A stretch of 8,145 nt of DNA from an uncultured Aquincola sp. (GTDB lineage: Bacteria; Pseudomonadota; Gammaproteobacteria; Burkholderiales; Burkholderiaceae): the NCBI GenBank assembly GCA_937883885.1, contig CAKZXL010000543.1:1-8145 (forward strand), in the 5' to 3' direction. Each line of letters begins with the position of its first letter. Position 1 is the first letter of the stretch. A program made the position numbers and the translations under genes. This document shows, piece after piece, positions 1 to 5,773 of this stretch. The notes under the pieces were generated by a model. It was not told the DNA's origin. It saw only the letters and a program-made list of their open reading frames with translations, and did no database searches.

Positions 1-974
1 GCCTCGGGCGCCAGCAGCGCCTGTGGGTCCTGCTTCATCCACGCGGGGTCGGTGATCAGGCTGTCGCGGATGGCAAAGGCCTGCTTGGTGGCTTCGACGC
101 AGGCATGCACATAGGCCGCGTTGTCGGGTGTCATGCTGGCGGCATCGAACAGGCGGTCGAGCTGACCCAGGATCAGCAGCGACACCAGGCCTTGCGTGGG
201 CGGCGGCATGTTGTACAGAGTGCCGGCGGAGTGCGCCATGGCCAGCGGGGGCTTCCACACCGCCTGGTGCGACTTCAGGTCCAACAGGCGCACCGGGCTG
301 CCAGCCGCCTCCAGATCGGCGGCCATGGAGCGGGCCAGGTCGCCGCGGTAGAAGTCGTCCAGGCCGGCGCGGGCCAGGTGCTCCAGCGTGGCGGCCATGC
401 GCGGCTGCTGCCACAGGCTGCCGATGGCCGGCGCCTGCCCATCGACCAGGAAGCTGTGCGCAAAGCCGCTGACCGGGATCAGCTCCTTGCGCTTGTTGGC
501 GATGCAGTGTGACTGACTGCGGGTGACGGCAATGCCATCGCGCGCATGGGCGATGGCGTCTTCCAGCAGCCGGCTCAGCGGCAGGCGGCCGCCCAGCGCC
601 TCACGCGACCAGGCCAGCGCCGCGTCCCAGCCCGAGATCGTCCCGGCCACGGTGTTGGCCGCCAGGCCGCCGCGGAAAGGAATGCGCTCGATGCCATGGC
701 CGCGGTACGACTCGATGCTGGCGGCCTGCGCGGCCGCGCCGCAGGCTTCCAGCCCGCGCGGCGCCTCACCGGGCTTGGCAATCAGCCAGAAGCCGTCGCC
801 GCCGATGCTGTTCATGTGCGGGTACACCACCGCGATGGTGGCGGCTGCGGCCACCATGGCTTCGACGGCGTTGCCACCCTCGCGCAGCACGCCGATGGCG
901 CTTTGCGCAGCCAGGCCATGCGGCGCGACGGCCATGCCGCGGGTGCCGCGGGCGGGGTTGGGGACGTGGGTCAC
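1..974 (-). CDS. Gamma-glutamyltransferase-family Ntn amidohydrolase, HpxW/YwrD-like (3' part beyond window edge)
   Basis: About 324 residues are present, all from the part of the proenzyme that precedes the catalytic Thr; the TTH-type cleavage site and small subunit lie beyond the left edge. Visible family signatures are GMAVAPHGLAAQ (residues 13-24), REGGNAVEA (31-39), VVYPHMNSIGGDGFWLI (49-65), AANTVAGTISGWDAA (105-119) and, near the edge, YNMPPPTQGLVSL. These resemble the cytoplasmic HpxW (oxamate amidohydrolase)/YwrD branch more than secreted GGT, and no signal peptide is present, so the product is probably cytoplasmic. The GTG start at 974 is chosen because GGAG lies 7 bases upstream; an in-frame ATG at 935 is the alternative. 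It begins 54 bases after the activator gene on the same strand and may be co-transcribed with it. The segment where classical GGTs have the substrate-binding Arg (DFREMAP in E. coli GGT) reads LEACGAAA here, so gamma-glutamyl specificity is doubtful. The substrate is unknown. Confidence 0.85.
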   Translation of the reverse strand, partial: MTHVPNPARGTRGMAVAPHGLAAQSAIGVLREGGNAVEAMVAAAATIAVVYPHMNSIGGDGFWLIAKPGEAPRGLEACGAAAQAASIESYRGHGIERIPFRGGLAANTVAGTISGWDAALAWSREALGGRLPLSRLLEDAIAHARDGIAVTRSQSHCIANKRKELIPVSGFAHSFLVDGQAPAIGSLWQQPRMAATLEHLARAGLDDFYRGDLARSMAADLEAAGSPVRLLDLKSHQAVWKPPLAMAHSAGTLYNMPPPTQGLVSLLILGQLDRLFDAASMTPDNAAYVHACVEATKQAFAIRDSLITDPAWMKQDPQALLAPE

Positions 975-978
975 TGCG

Positions 979-1019
979 GGTCTCCAGAATGCTTCTGCGC
1001 ATTCTGGCGCGTCCAGACC
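979..1019 (-). promoter_or_regulatory. Long inverted repeat/hairpin overlapping the RBS of the GGT-family gene
   Basis: A perfect 9-bp inverted repeat (CCAGAATGC at 984-992, GCATTCTGG at 999-1007) encloses a 6-base loop. It is flanked by an outer 5-bp complement (979-983 with 1015-1019) with a 7-base bulge on one side. It lies between the activator stop (1029) and the GTG start at 974. Read on the minus strand, the 3' arm of the hairpin ends in TGG, which forms part of the TGGAGA ribosome-binding sequence. No T-tract follows in either direction, so it is not a standard intrinsic terminator. It could be an RNA structure limiting translation, a processing site, or a dimeric protein-binding site. 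The structure is seen directly; the function is inferred. Confidence 0.55.
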
Positions 1020-1028
1020 GCGTGCCGT

Positions 1029-2963
1029 TCAAGCCGCCAGCAGCCCCGCGCCGCGCAGGTGGCGGTACACCGTGGTGCGCGAGATGCCCAGGCAGCGCGC
1101 GGTGCGGCTGACCGAGCCGCAGCGGCGGAACTCGGCCAGCACCGCTTCGGTGGCGCCGCGCTGCAGTTGCGAAGGCCCGTGCTCGGCCGCTGGCGGCAGC
1201 GCCGGCAGCACCGCATCGACATCGGCCACGGTGATGTGGCCGGTGGGGTGGGTCAGCAGCACCCGCGCCAGGCAGGCCCGCAGTTCGCGGAAGTTGCCGG
1301 GCCAGGCATGGCGGGCCAGGCGCTGCAGCGCAGCCGGCTGCAGCTGCGCATCGGGCTGCAGCGCCTGCAGCAGCCGCGTGGCCACGGCCGCGAAGTCGCT
1401 GCGCAGGCGCAGCGGCGGCAGCTTCACCGCCACGGTGTTCAGCCGGTACAGCAGATCGGCCCGGAAGCGGCCCTGCGCCACCGCGGCCTCCAGGTCCACA
1501 TGTGTGGCGGCCAGCACCTGCACGTCCACCGGCTTGAGCTGGCGGCCACCCACCGGACGCAGCAGCCCGTCGTCCAGGAAGCGCAGCAGCGCGGCCTGCA
1601 ACGGCAGCGGCAGCTCGCCCACCTCATCGAGCAGCAGCGTGCCGCCATGGGCGCTGGCCAACAGGCCCGCTTGCCCCTGGCGCCGCGCACCGGTGAAGGC
1701 GCCGCCCACGTAGCCGAACAGCTCGGCCTCGAACAGCTCGGCCGGCACCGCGCCGCAGTTCACCGGCACGAAGGCGCCGCTGCGGCCGCTGGCCTGGTGG
1801 GCATGGCGGGCCAGCAGTTCCTTGCCGGTGCCGGTTTCGCCCTGGATGAGGATGGGCAGCTGCCGCCGCACCGCGGCCGCCACCAGCGCCTGGGCCTGCA
1901 GCACGGCGGGGTCCTGGTCGCCCTCCACCGCCGCCGGCAGGGCAGCCGGCGCCTCATGCACCGGCAGGGCGGCCCCCACGCGGCCGCCCGCAGCCTGCAC
2001 CATCCCGGCCGGCGTGGCAGCCGCCAGCACACGACCCACGGCCTCGCCCGGCTGCACGCAGGCCACGGCCAGCACGCTGTTCATCGCATCACGCAGCCGG
2101 GTGGCGCCTTCGGCCCGCAGCCGGCCCAGAAAGCGGTCGAAGGGCTCGTTGAACAGCTGCTCGAAGGCCGCGCCGCGCCGCACCGCCAGGCCGCTGAGCA
2201 GGCCCACCGCGCGGCCATTGAAGGCGCTGAGCCGGCCCTCGCCATCGAAGGCCAGCAGCCCGGCGCTCAGCGTGCCCACGAACTCGGGCCGCGGGTGCAG
2301 GGCCAGCACCCAGTGCTGGCGTCGCTGCTCGGCCAGCAGCACGTTCTCGATGTGGGCGGCGGCCATCTGCACCAGGGCCTGGGTGTGGCGCTGGCGCGAG
2401 TCGAAGCAGCAGGAAGCGTCCAGCGCGCCGATCACGTCGCCATCCGCATCGCGGATGGGCGCGGCGGTGCAGGCGATGTGGCTGAACTGGCCGAAGAAGT
2501 GCTCGGGTCCGTTCACCGCCACCGGCCGGCCGCAGGCCAGCGCGGTGCCCAGGCCATTGGTGCCGGCGGCCTGCTCGGTCCACAGGCTACCGGCCGGAAT
2601 GCCTTCGCCCGCGGTGCTGGTGACAAAGCGCTGGTCGGCATAGCGGTCGAGCACCACGCCTTCGGCATCGGCGAAGGCCAGCAGGAAGCTGCTGCCGGCG
2701 ATCTGCTGCATCAGGGTTTCCAGCTCCACCAGCGCCAGCTGGCGCACCCGGCCGGCGCGCTCGCGGCGGCGGCGCAGGTCGGCGTCTTCCACCACGATCA
2801 GCGGCAGCGGTCGTTCGAAGTCCAGCCCCTGCTGCAGGCAGCGGGCCCAGCTGTCGAGGATGTCGGTGGGTGGATCGTCTGCCGCCACGGGCAGCCTGCG
2901 CGCCAGCACCGCGCGGCACTGCGCACGCTGCCACTCCTGCCATGCGCCGCTTGCTTCGAGCAT
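1029..2963 (-). CDS. Sigma-54-dependent transcriptional activator, AcoR-like (GAF - AAA+ - Fis HTH)
   Basis: A 644-residue bacterial enhancer-binding protein. The N-terminus has the AcoR-type opening DILDSWARC (34-42) and a GAF-like sensor region (about 75-215) with the conserved HIACTAAPI stretch (162-170). A short PAS-like segment follows (about 225-300). The AAA+ core has Walker A GETGTGKE (375-382), the sigma-54 contact loop GAFTGA (421-426), Walker B LLLDE (443-447) and a sensor II segment WPGNFREL (554-561). A Fis-type helix-turn-helix closes the protein (about 612-638, SRTARCLGISRTTVYRHL). The ATG at 2963 is chosen over upstream in-frame starts because AGGAG lies about 8 bases before it and the family homology begins there. 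With both GAFTGA and ATPase motifs intact it should activate sigma-54 promoters by ATP hydrolysis. It is divergent from the PQQ dehydrogenase gene, whose upstream region carries a sigma-54 promoter and a palindrome, making that operon the likely target. The GAF ligand is unknown; AcoR relatives respond to acetoin or other small alcohols and carbonyls, but that cannot be transferred directly. Confidence 0.93.
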   Translation of the reverse strand: MLEASGAWQEWQRAQCRAVLARRLPVAADDPPTDILDSWARCLQQGLDFERPLPLIVVEDADLRRRRERAGRVRQLALVELETLMQQIAGSSFLLAFADAEGVVLDRYADQRFVTSTAGEGIPAGSLWTEQAAGTNGLGTALACGRPVAVNGPEHFFGQFSHIACTAAPIRDADGDVIGALDASCCFDSRQRHTQALVQMAAAHIENVLLAEQRRQHWVLALHPRPEFVGTLSAGLLAFDGEGRLSAFNGRAVGLLSGLAVRRGAAFEQLFNEPFDRFLGRLRAEGATRLRDAMNSVLAVACVQPGEAVGRVLAAATPAGMVQAAGGRVGAALPVHEAPAALPAAVEGDQDPAVLQAQALVAAAVRRQLPILIQGETGTGKELLARHAHQASGRSGAFVPVNCGAVPAELFEAELFGYVGGAFTGARRQGQAGLLASAHGGTLLLDEVGELPLPLQAALLRFLDDGLLRPVGGRQLKPVDVQVLAATHVDLEAAVAQGRFRADLLYRLNTVAVKLPPLRLRSDFAAVATRLLQALQPDAQLQPAALQRLARHAWPGNFRELRACLARVLLTHPTGHITVADVDAVLPALPPAAEHGPSQLQRGATEAVLAEFRRCGSVSRTARCLGISRTTVYRHLRGAGLLAA

Positions 2964-3048
2964 TGCCTGTCTCCTGCCGCGGTCTTCGCCGCTCAAGGTC
3001 AGCCCTGTGTGGCGCGGACCATAACAGGGGCCCGCCGGCCCCGGCAAC

Positions 3049-3065
3049 TGAACAGTTTCTGTTCA
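3049..3065. promoter_or_regulatory. Candidate upstream activator site: 17-bp palindrome
   Basis: TGAACAGTTTCTGTTCA is a perfect 7-bp inverted repeat with a 3-base centre, in a GC-rich background where such an A/T-containing symmetric site stands out. Its centre (3057) lies about 122 bases upstream of the -24 GG of the candidate sigma-54 promoter, within the usual range for enhancer sites of bacterial enhancer-binding proteins. It is also about 85-100 bases upstream of the activator's own start codon, so autoregulation is possible. Binding by the adjacent activator is inferred from position and symmetry. Confidence 0.6.
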
Positions 3066-3070
3066 CCGGC

Positions 3071-3086
3071 GCGTTGCAGCGTTGCA
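3071..3086. repeat. Perfect tandem direct repeat of an octamer
   Basis: GCGTTGCA occurs twice head-to-tail (3071-3078 and 3079-3086), six bases after the 17-bp palindrome and just before the small palindrome CTGTACAG (3090-3097). It may be part of the operator architecture of the divergent region, or chance. No function can be assigned from sequence alone. Confidence 0.4.
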
Positions 3087-3177
3087 TCGCTGTACAGGCC
3101 GGCCGGCCCGGCCGGGCCAGGGTTTGCCCGCAGGCTGCAGAGGGAGCGGCGGCGGCGCCCGGCCGCAGACCACCCGC

Positions 3178-3193
3178 CGGCATGTGCATTGCG
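3178..3193 (+). promoter_or_regulatory. Candidate sigma-54 (-24/-12) promoter for the PQQ dehydrogenase-cytochrome c pair
   Basis: CGGCATGTGCATTGCG aligns with the sigma-54 consensus TGGCACG-N4-TTGCW. The invariant GG (3179-3180) and GC (3191-3192) are exactly 10 bases apart. GGCA, the final G of the -24 box and TTGC match; T at the start, C at position 6 and the final W do not. Transcription would start near 3203, leaving a leader of about 48 bases before the ATG at 3251. The call is strengthened by the divergent sigma-54 activator gene and an upstream palindrome at suitable distance. Confidence 0.65.
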
Positions 3194-3250
3194 AAAGCAA
3201 GACCCACCGGCGCCCACGGCGGGGCCCGGCCCACAACGAGGAGACACCCC

Positions 3251-4525
3251 ATGCCACGCACATTCAGTCCGACCCTGGTTCCCACCCTGGCCGCGCTGGC
3301 GCTGGCCCTGGCCGGCACGCTGCCGGCCCAGGCCCAGAACATCGACAAGCTCAAGCAGATGAAGGTCTCGGGCACCGACCTCAACATTCCGCCGGTGCCG
3401 CAGACCGGCGCGCAGGCCGATGCCATCCGCAAGAACCTGGAGAAGGTGAAGCTGCCGCCGGGCTTTCGCATCAGCCTGTATGCGGTGGTGCCGGATGCAC
3501 GCCACATGGCGGTGGCGCCTTCGACCAACATGCTGTTCGTGGGCACCCGCAAGACGGCGGTGTATGCGGTGACCGACCGCCTGTCCACCGGCACCGCCAG
3601 CGAGGTGAAGGCCTTTGCGCCCTCGCTCAACTTCAAGGTGCCCAACGGCGTGTGCTGGACCCGCGACGGCAGCCTGCTGGTGGCCGAACACAACCGGGTG
3701 CTGATGTTCCCGGCGGCCGAGTTCTTCTATGAAGGGCCGGACGTGGCGGTGGCCGAGGTGGTGCCGCAAGGCCAGCTGATTCCGGTGGAAGAGGAGTCGT
3801 TCAACCACGGCGCACGCACCTGCCGCGTGGGCCCGGACAACCTGCTCTACATGACGCTGGGCCAGCCGTTCAACGTGCAGCCGCGCGAAAAGCTCAAGTT
3901 GTATGAGCAGGTGGGCATCGGCGGCATCGTGCGCATGGGGCTGGACGGCAGCAAGCGCGAGGTGTTTGCGCGCGGCATCCGCAACTCGGTGGGCATGGAC
4001 TTCAATGCCAAGGACAAGACCCTCTGGTTCACCGACAACCAGACCGACGGCATGGGCGACGACATTCCCAAGGGCGAGATCAACCGCGCCACGCAGGCCG
4101 GCCAGTTCTTCGGCTACCCGTACATCGTGGGCCAGACGCGCATCACCGAAAACGGCTACGACAAGGACCCGATCCCGGCCGGCGCGGTGAACCCGCAGGT
4201 GATGACCGACGCACACGCGGCCGACCTGGGCATCGTGTACTACGGCGCCAGGCAGTTTCCGGCCAAGTACCAGGGCGGCTTCTTCTCGGCCCAGCACGGC
4301 TCCTGGAACCGCACCAAGCCGGTGGGCGCGCGGGTGCTGTTCACCTCGCTCAAGCAGGATGGCACGGCCGACAAGACCGAGGTGTTCGCCGACGGCTGGC
4401 TGGACAACGACACCGGCGTGTACCGCGGCCGGCCGGTGGACGTGGCGGTGATGAAGGATGGCTCGCTGCTGGTGTCCGACGACTTCGCGGGCGCCATCTA
4501 CCGCATCACCTACAGCGCGCCGTGA
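3251..4525 (+). CDS. PQQ-dependent sorbosone/sugar dehydrogenase-type periplasmic beta-propeller
   Basis: A 424-residue protein of the glucose/sorbosone dehydrogenase (GSDH) family. Residues 1-28 form a Sec signal peptide (hydrophobic core LAALALALAG, cleavage site AQA-Q), so the mature enzyme should be periplasmic. The propeller part contains FNHGARTCRVGPDNLLYMTLG-type sequence around His186, aligning with the catalytic His of soluble glucose dehydrogenase (His144 in the Acinetobacter enzyme). RGIRN (241-245) matches its PQQ-binding Arg-Asn pair. The C-terminal GRPVDVAVMKDGSLLVSDD (ending at Asp411) is typical of the family. The ATG at 3251 is supported by GAGGAG about 7 bases upstream and by the signal peptide starting there. 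The family oxidises sugars or other polyols/aldehydes with PQQ; the actual substrate here is unknown. It overlaps the cytochrome c gene by one base, which fits a dedicated electron acceptor. PQQ synthesis genes are not in the window. Expression is probably sigma-54-dependent. Confidence 0.9.
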   Translation: MPRTFSPTLVPTLAALALALAGTLPAQAQNIDKLKQMKVSGTDLNIPPVPQTGAQADAIRKNLEKVKLPPGFRISLYAVVPDARHMAVAPSTNMLFVGTRKTAVYAVTDRLSTGTASEVKAFAPSLNFKVPNGVCWTRDGSLLVAEHNRVLMFPAAEFFYEGPDVAVAEVVPQGQLIPVEEESFNHGARTCRVGPDNLLYMTLGQPFNVQPREKLKLYEQVGIGGIVRMGLDGSKREVFARGIRNSVGMDFNAKDKTLWFTDNQTDGMGDDIPKGEINRATQAGQFFGYPYIVGQTRITENGYDKDPIPAGAVNPQVMTDAHAADLGIVYYGARQFPAKYQGGFFSAQHGSWNRTKPVGARVLFTSLKQDGTADKTEVFADGWLDNDTGVYRGRPVDVAVMKDGSLLVSDDFAGAIYRITYSAP

Positions 4526-4842
4526 TGCGGATGACCTTGATCGCCCTGCTGGCGGCGCTGGCCGCCGGCAGCCCCGCCCTGGCGGCCGATGCGGCGGCCG
4601 GCAAGGCCAAGGCGCAGCAGTGCGCGGTGTGCCACGGCCCCAACGGCCTGGCCACCGCGCCCGATGCGCCCAACCTGGCCGGCCAGCCGGCGCTGTACGT
4701 GGCCGCGCAGCTCAAGGCCTACCGTAGCGGCGAGCGCAAGCACGAGGTGATGGCCGTGATGGCCAAGCCGCTGACCGATGCCGACATCGACAACCTGGCG
4801 GCCTGGTTCGCCAGCATCAAGGTGACGGCGCAGCTGCCATGA
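4525..4842 (+). CDS. Small exported class I cytochrome c (c4/c553-like)
   Basis: A 105-residue monoheme cytochrome. A signal peptide (residues 1-20, LIALLAALAAGSPALA) precedes the heme-binding motif CAVCH (33-37), with His37 as proximal ligand. In the C-terminal helix region, Met76 in HEVMAVMA is the best candidate for the axial Met, with Met79 as alternative, followed by the family-typical LTDADIDNLAAWF. The chosen ATG at 4525 overlaps the TGA of the dehydrogenase gene by one base, so translation is probably coupled; a GTG at 4522 and ATG at 4531 are alternatives in the same frame. By context it should take electrons from the upstream PQQ dehydrogenase in the periplasm and pass them to the respiratory chain. 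It ends 28 bases before the convergent mdcH stop. Confidence 0.92.
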   Translation: MRMTLIALLAALAAGSPALAADAAAGKAKAQQCAVCHGPNGLATAPDAPNLAGQPALYVAAQLKAYRSGERKHEVMAVMAKPLTDADIDNLAAWFASIKVTAQLP

Positions 4843-4847
4843 TGTGG

Positions 4848-4869
4848 GCCGCCATCGGCAGCGGGCGGC
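4848..4869. terminator. Weak hairpin between convergent genes, possible bidirectional terminator
   Basis: The 28-base gap between the convergent cytochrome c and mdcH stop codons contains GCCGCC (4848-4853) and GGCGGC (4864-4869), able to form a 6-bp GC stem with a 10-base loop. No T-run follows on either strand. Position suggests a terminator, but in this GC-rich DNA the match could easily be chance. Confidence 0.25.
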
Positions 4870-4870
4870 G

Positions 4871-5773
4871 CTAAAGCCAGCGGCCGACCCAGCGCTCGAT
4901 GGCGGCCACGCTCCTGAACTCGTCGCAGGACCGCGCCGGTATCTCGGGGTAGCGCCGGCTCCACAGACGGGCCAGCGCCTGCCCGGGGCCGATCTCCAGC
5001 ACGCAGCGCGGCTGTCGGCCGCGCACCTCCTCCATGCAGTCCCGCCACCTGACCGTCTCTGCGATTTGCGCCGACAACACCTGCGCCGCCCGCTCAGCGG
5101 AACGAACACGGCCGCCCACGTTGCTGAACAGCACGCCGCGCGGCGCCTTTGCCGCCACGGTGGCCAGCAGGCCGGCGAAGGTGGCGGCTGCCTGGCGCAT
5201 GGCCGGCGTGTGAGAGGCCACTGAAACCGCCAGGCGCGTGACCTGAGCGCCGCGCGCGACCGCCAGTTGCTCGCCGTGCAGCAGCGCCGGCCACGGGCCG
5301 CCGACGATCACGGCATCGTCGCCATTGCAGATCGCGATGTGCAGGCCGGCGCTACGGCAGATGTCGGCCACGCTGTCGGGCCCCAGCCCCCCCCAGGCGA
5401 CCAGACCGCCGGGGCTGGCCTGGCCGCAGCGGTCCATGGCCGCGGCACGCTGCTGCGCCAACCACAGCGCGGTCTGGCCGTCAAACACACCCGCCGCACT
5501 GAAGGCCGCCAACTCACCGACGCTGTAACCCGCCCAGCAGACCGGCCCAGGCAGCCGGGGCGCCAGTTCGGCCCAGGCGGCCAGCGCCGTGCCGGTCAGC
5601 ACCAGCTGTGCCGTGGCATTGCGGGTGGCCCAGCCGACATCGGCCAGCGCCGCGCGCCAATCGGCGCATTCGAGCCGTTCGCCCATCTGCCGCAGCAGCG
5701 GCGAAGGTGACAGCCAGGGCAGCATGTCTGCATGCTGGTGGCCCTGCCCGGCAAACAGCACCGCCAGGCTCAT
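4871..5773 (-). CDS. mdcH: Malonate decarboxylase epsilon subunit (malonyl-CoA:ACP malonyltransferase)
   Basis: A 300-residue FabD-like acyltransferase that loads malonyl from malonyl-CoA onto the malonate decarboxylase acyl carrier protein, priming the enzyme. Visible motifs are FAGQGHQ (7-13), the nucleophile elbow GYSVGE (82-87, Ser84), Arg109 in the position of the carboxylate-binding Arg of malonyltransferases, the catalytic His188 in SHTPAM, and EIGPGQAL near the C-terminus. The ATG at 5773 overlaps the mdcB stop by 4 bases (ATGA) and places the GQGHQ motif at the usual distance from the N-terminus; an upstream in-frame extension inside mdcB is rejected. It is the last gene of the operon visible here. 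It carries an 8-G homopolymer on the coding strand (5394-5387) around residues 128-130, without disrupting the frame. Confidence 0.93.
   Translation of the reverse strand: MSLAVLFAGQGHQHADMLPWLSPSPLLRQMGERLECADWRAALADVGWATRNATAQLVLTGTALAAWAELAPRLPGPVCWAGYSVGELAAFSAAGVFDGQTALWLAQQRAAAMDRCGQASPGGLVAWGGLGPDSVADICRSAGLHIAICNGDDAVIVGGPWPALLHGEQLAVARGAQVTRLAVSVASHTPAMRQAAATFAGLLATVAAKAPRGVLFSNVGGRVRSAERAAQVLSAQIAETVRWRDCMEEVRGRQPRCVLEIGPGQALARLWSRRYPEIPARSCDEFRSVAAIERWVGRWL

Larger units (their letters stand above)
2964..3250. promoter_or_regulatory. Divergent regulatory region between activator and PQQ dehydrogenase
   Basis: This 287-base non-coding stretch separates two divergent genes. In order along the plus strand it holds the activator's AGGAG RBS, the palindrome at 3049-3065, a tandem octamer at 3071-3086, an 8-bp palindrome CTGTACAG at 3090-3097, a very GC-rich tract with a perfect 14-bp palindrome (3105-3118), the sigma-54-type promoter at 3178-3193, and the GAGGAG RBS just before the ATG at 3251. 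I could not find an A/T-rich IHF-like site. A convincing sigma-70 promoter for the activator is also not visible. Confidence 0.75.

Noticed and set aside
2964..3047. Upstream in-frame extension of the activator
   Set aside because: The extra 28 residues have no family similarity and no good RBS, while the ATG at 2963 has AGGAG at proper spacing.
3019..3047. Possible sigma-70 promoter for the activator on the minus strand (TTGCCG, then TTATGG or TGTTAT)
   Set aside because: The -35 matches 4 of 6, but with a 17-base spacer the -10 match is very poor, and the better -10 gives only a 15-base spacer. Not good enough to annotate.
3105..3118. Perfect 14-bp palindrome GGCCCGGCCGGGCC in the divergent region
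   Set aside because: It is made only of G and C in a G/C-saturated stretch, where such symmetry arises easily. It is noted as part of the region, not called as a site.
546..3362. Very long plus-strand open frame (938 codons) opposite the activator
   Set aside because: It is low-complexity, rich in Gln, His, Ala, Gly and Arg, runs antisense to a gene with complete sigma-54 activator motifs, and has no recognisable domain. It is a typical shadow frame in GC-rich DNA.
2999..4297. Long minus-strand open frame opposite the PQQ dehydrogenase
   Set aside because: It is His/Ala/Arg-rich with no family features and lies antisense to a gene with a signal peptide, RBS and conserved motifs.
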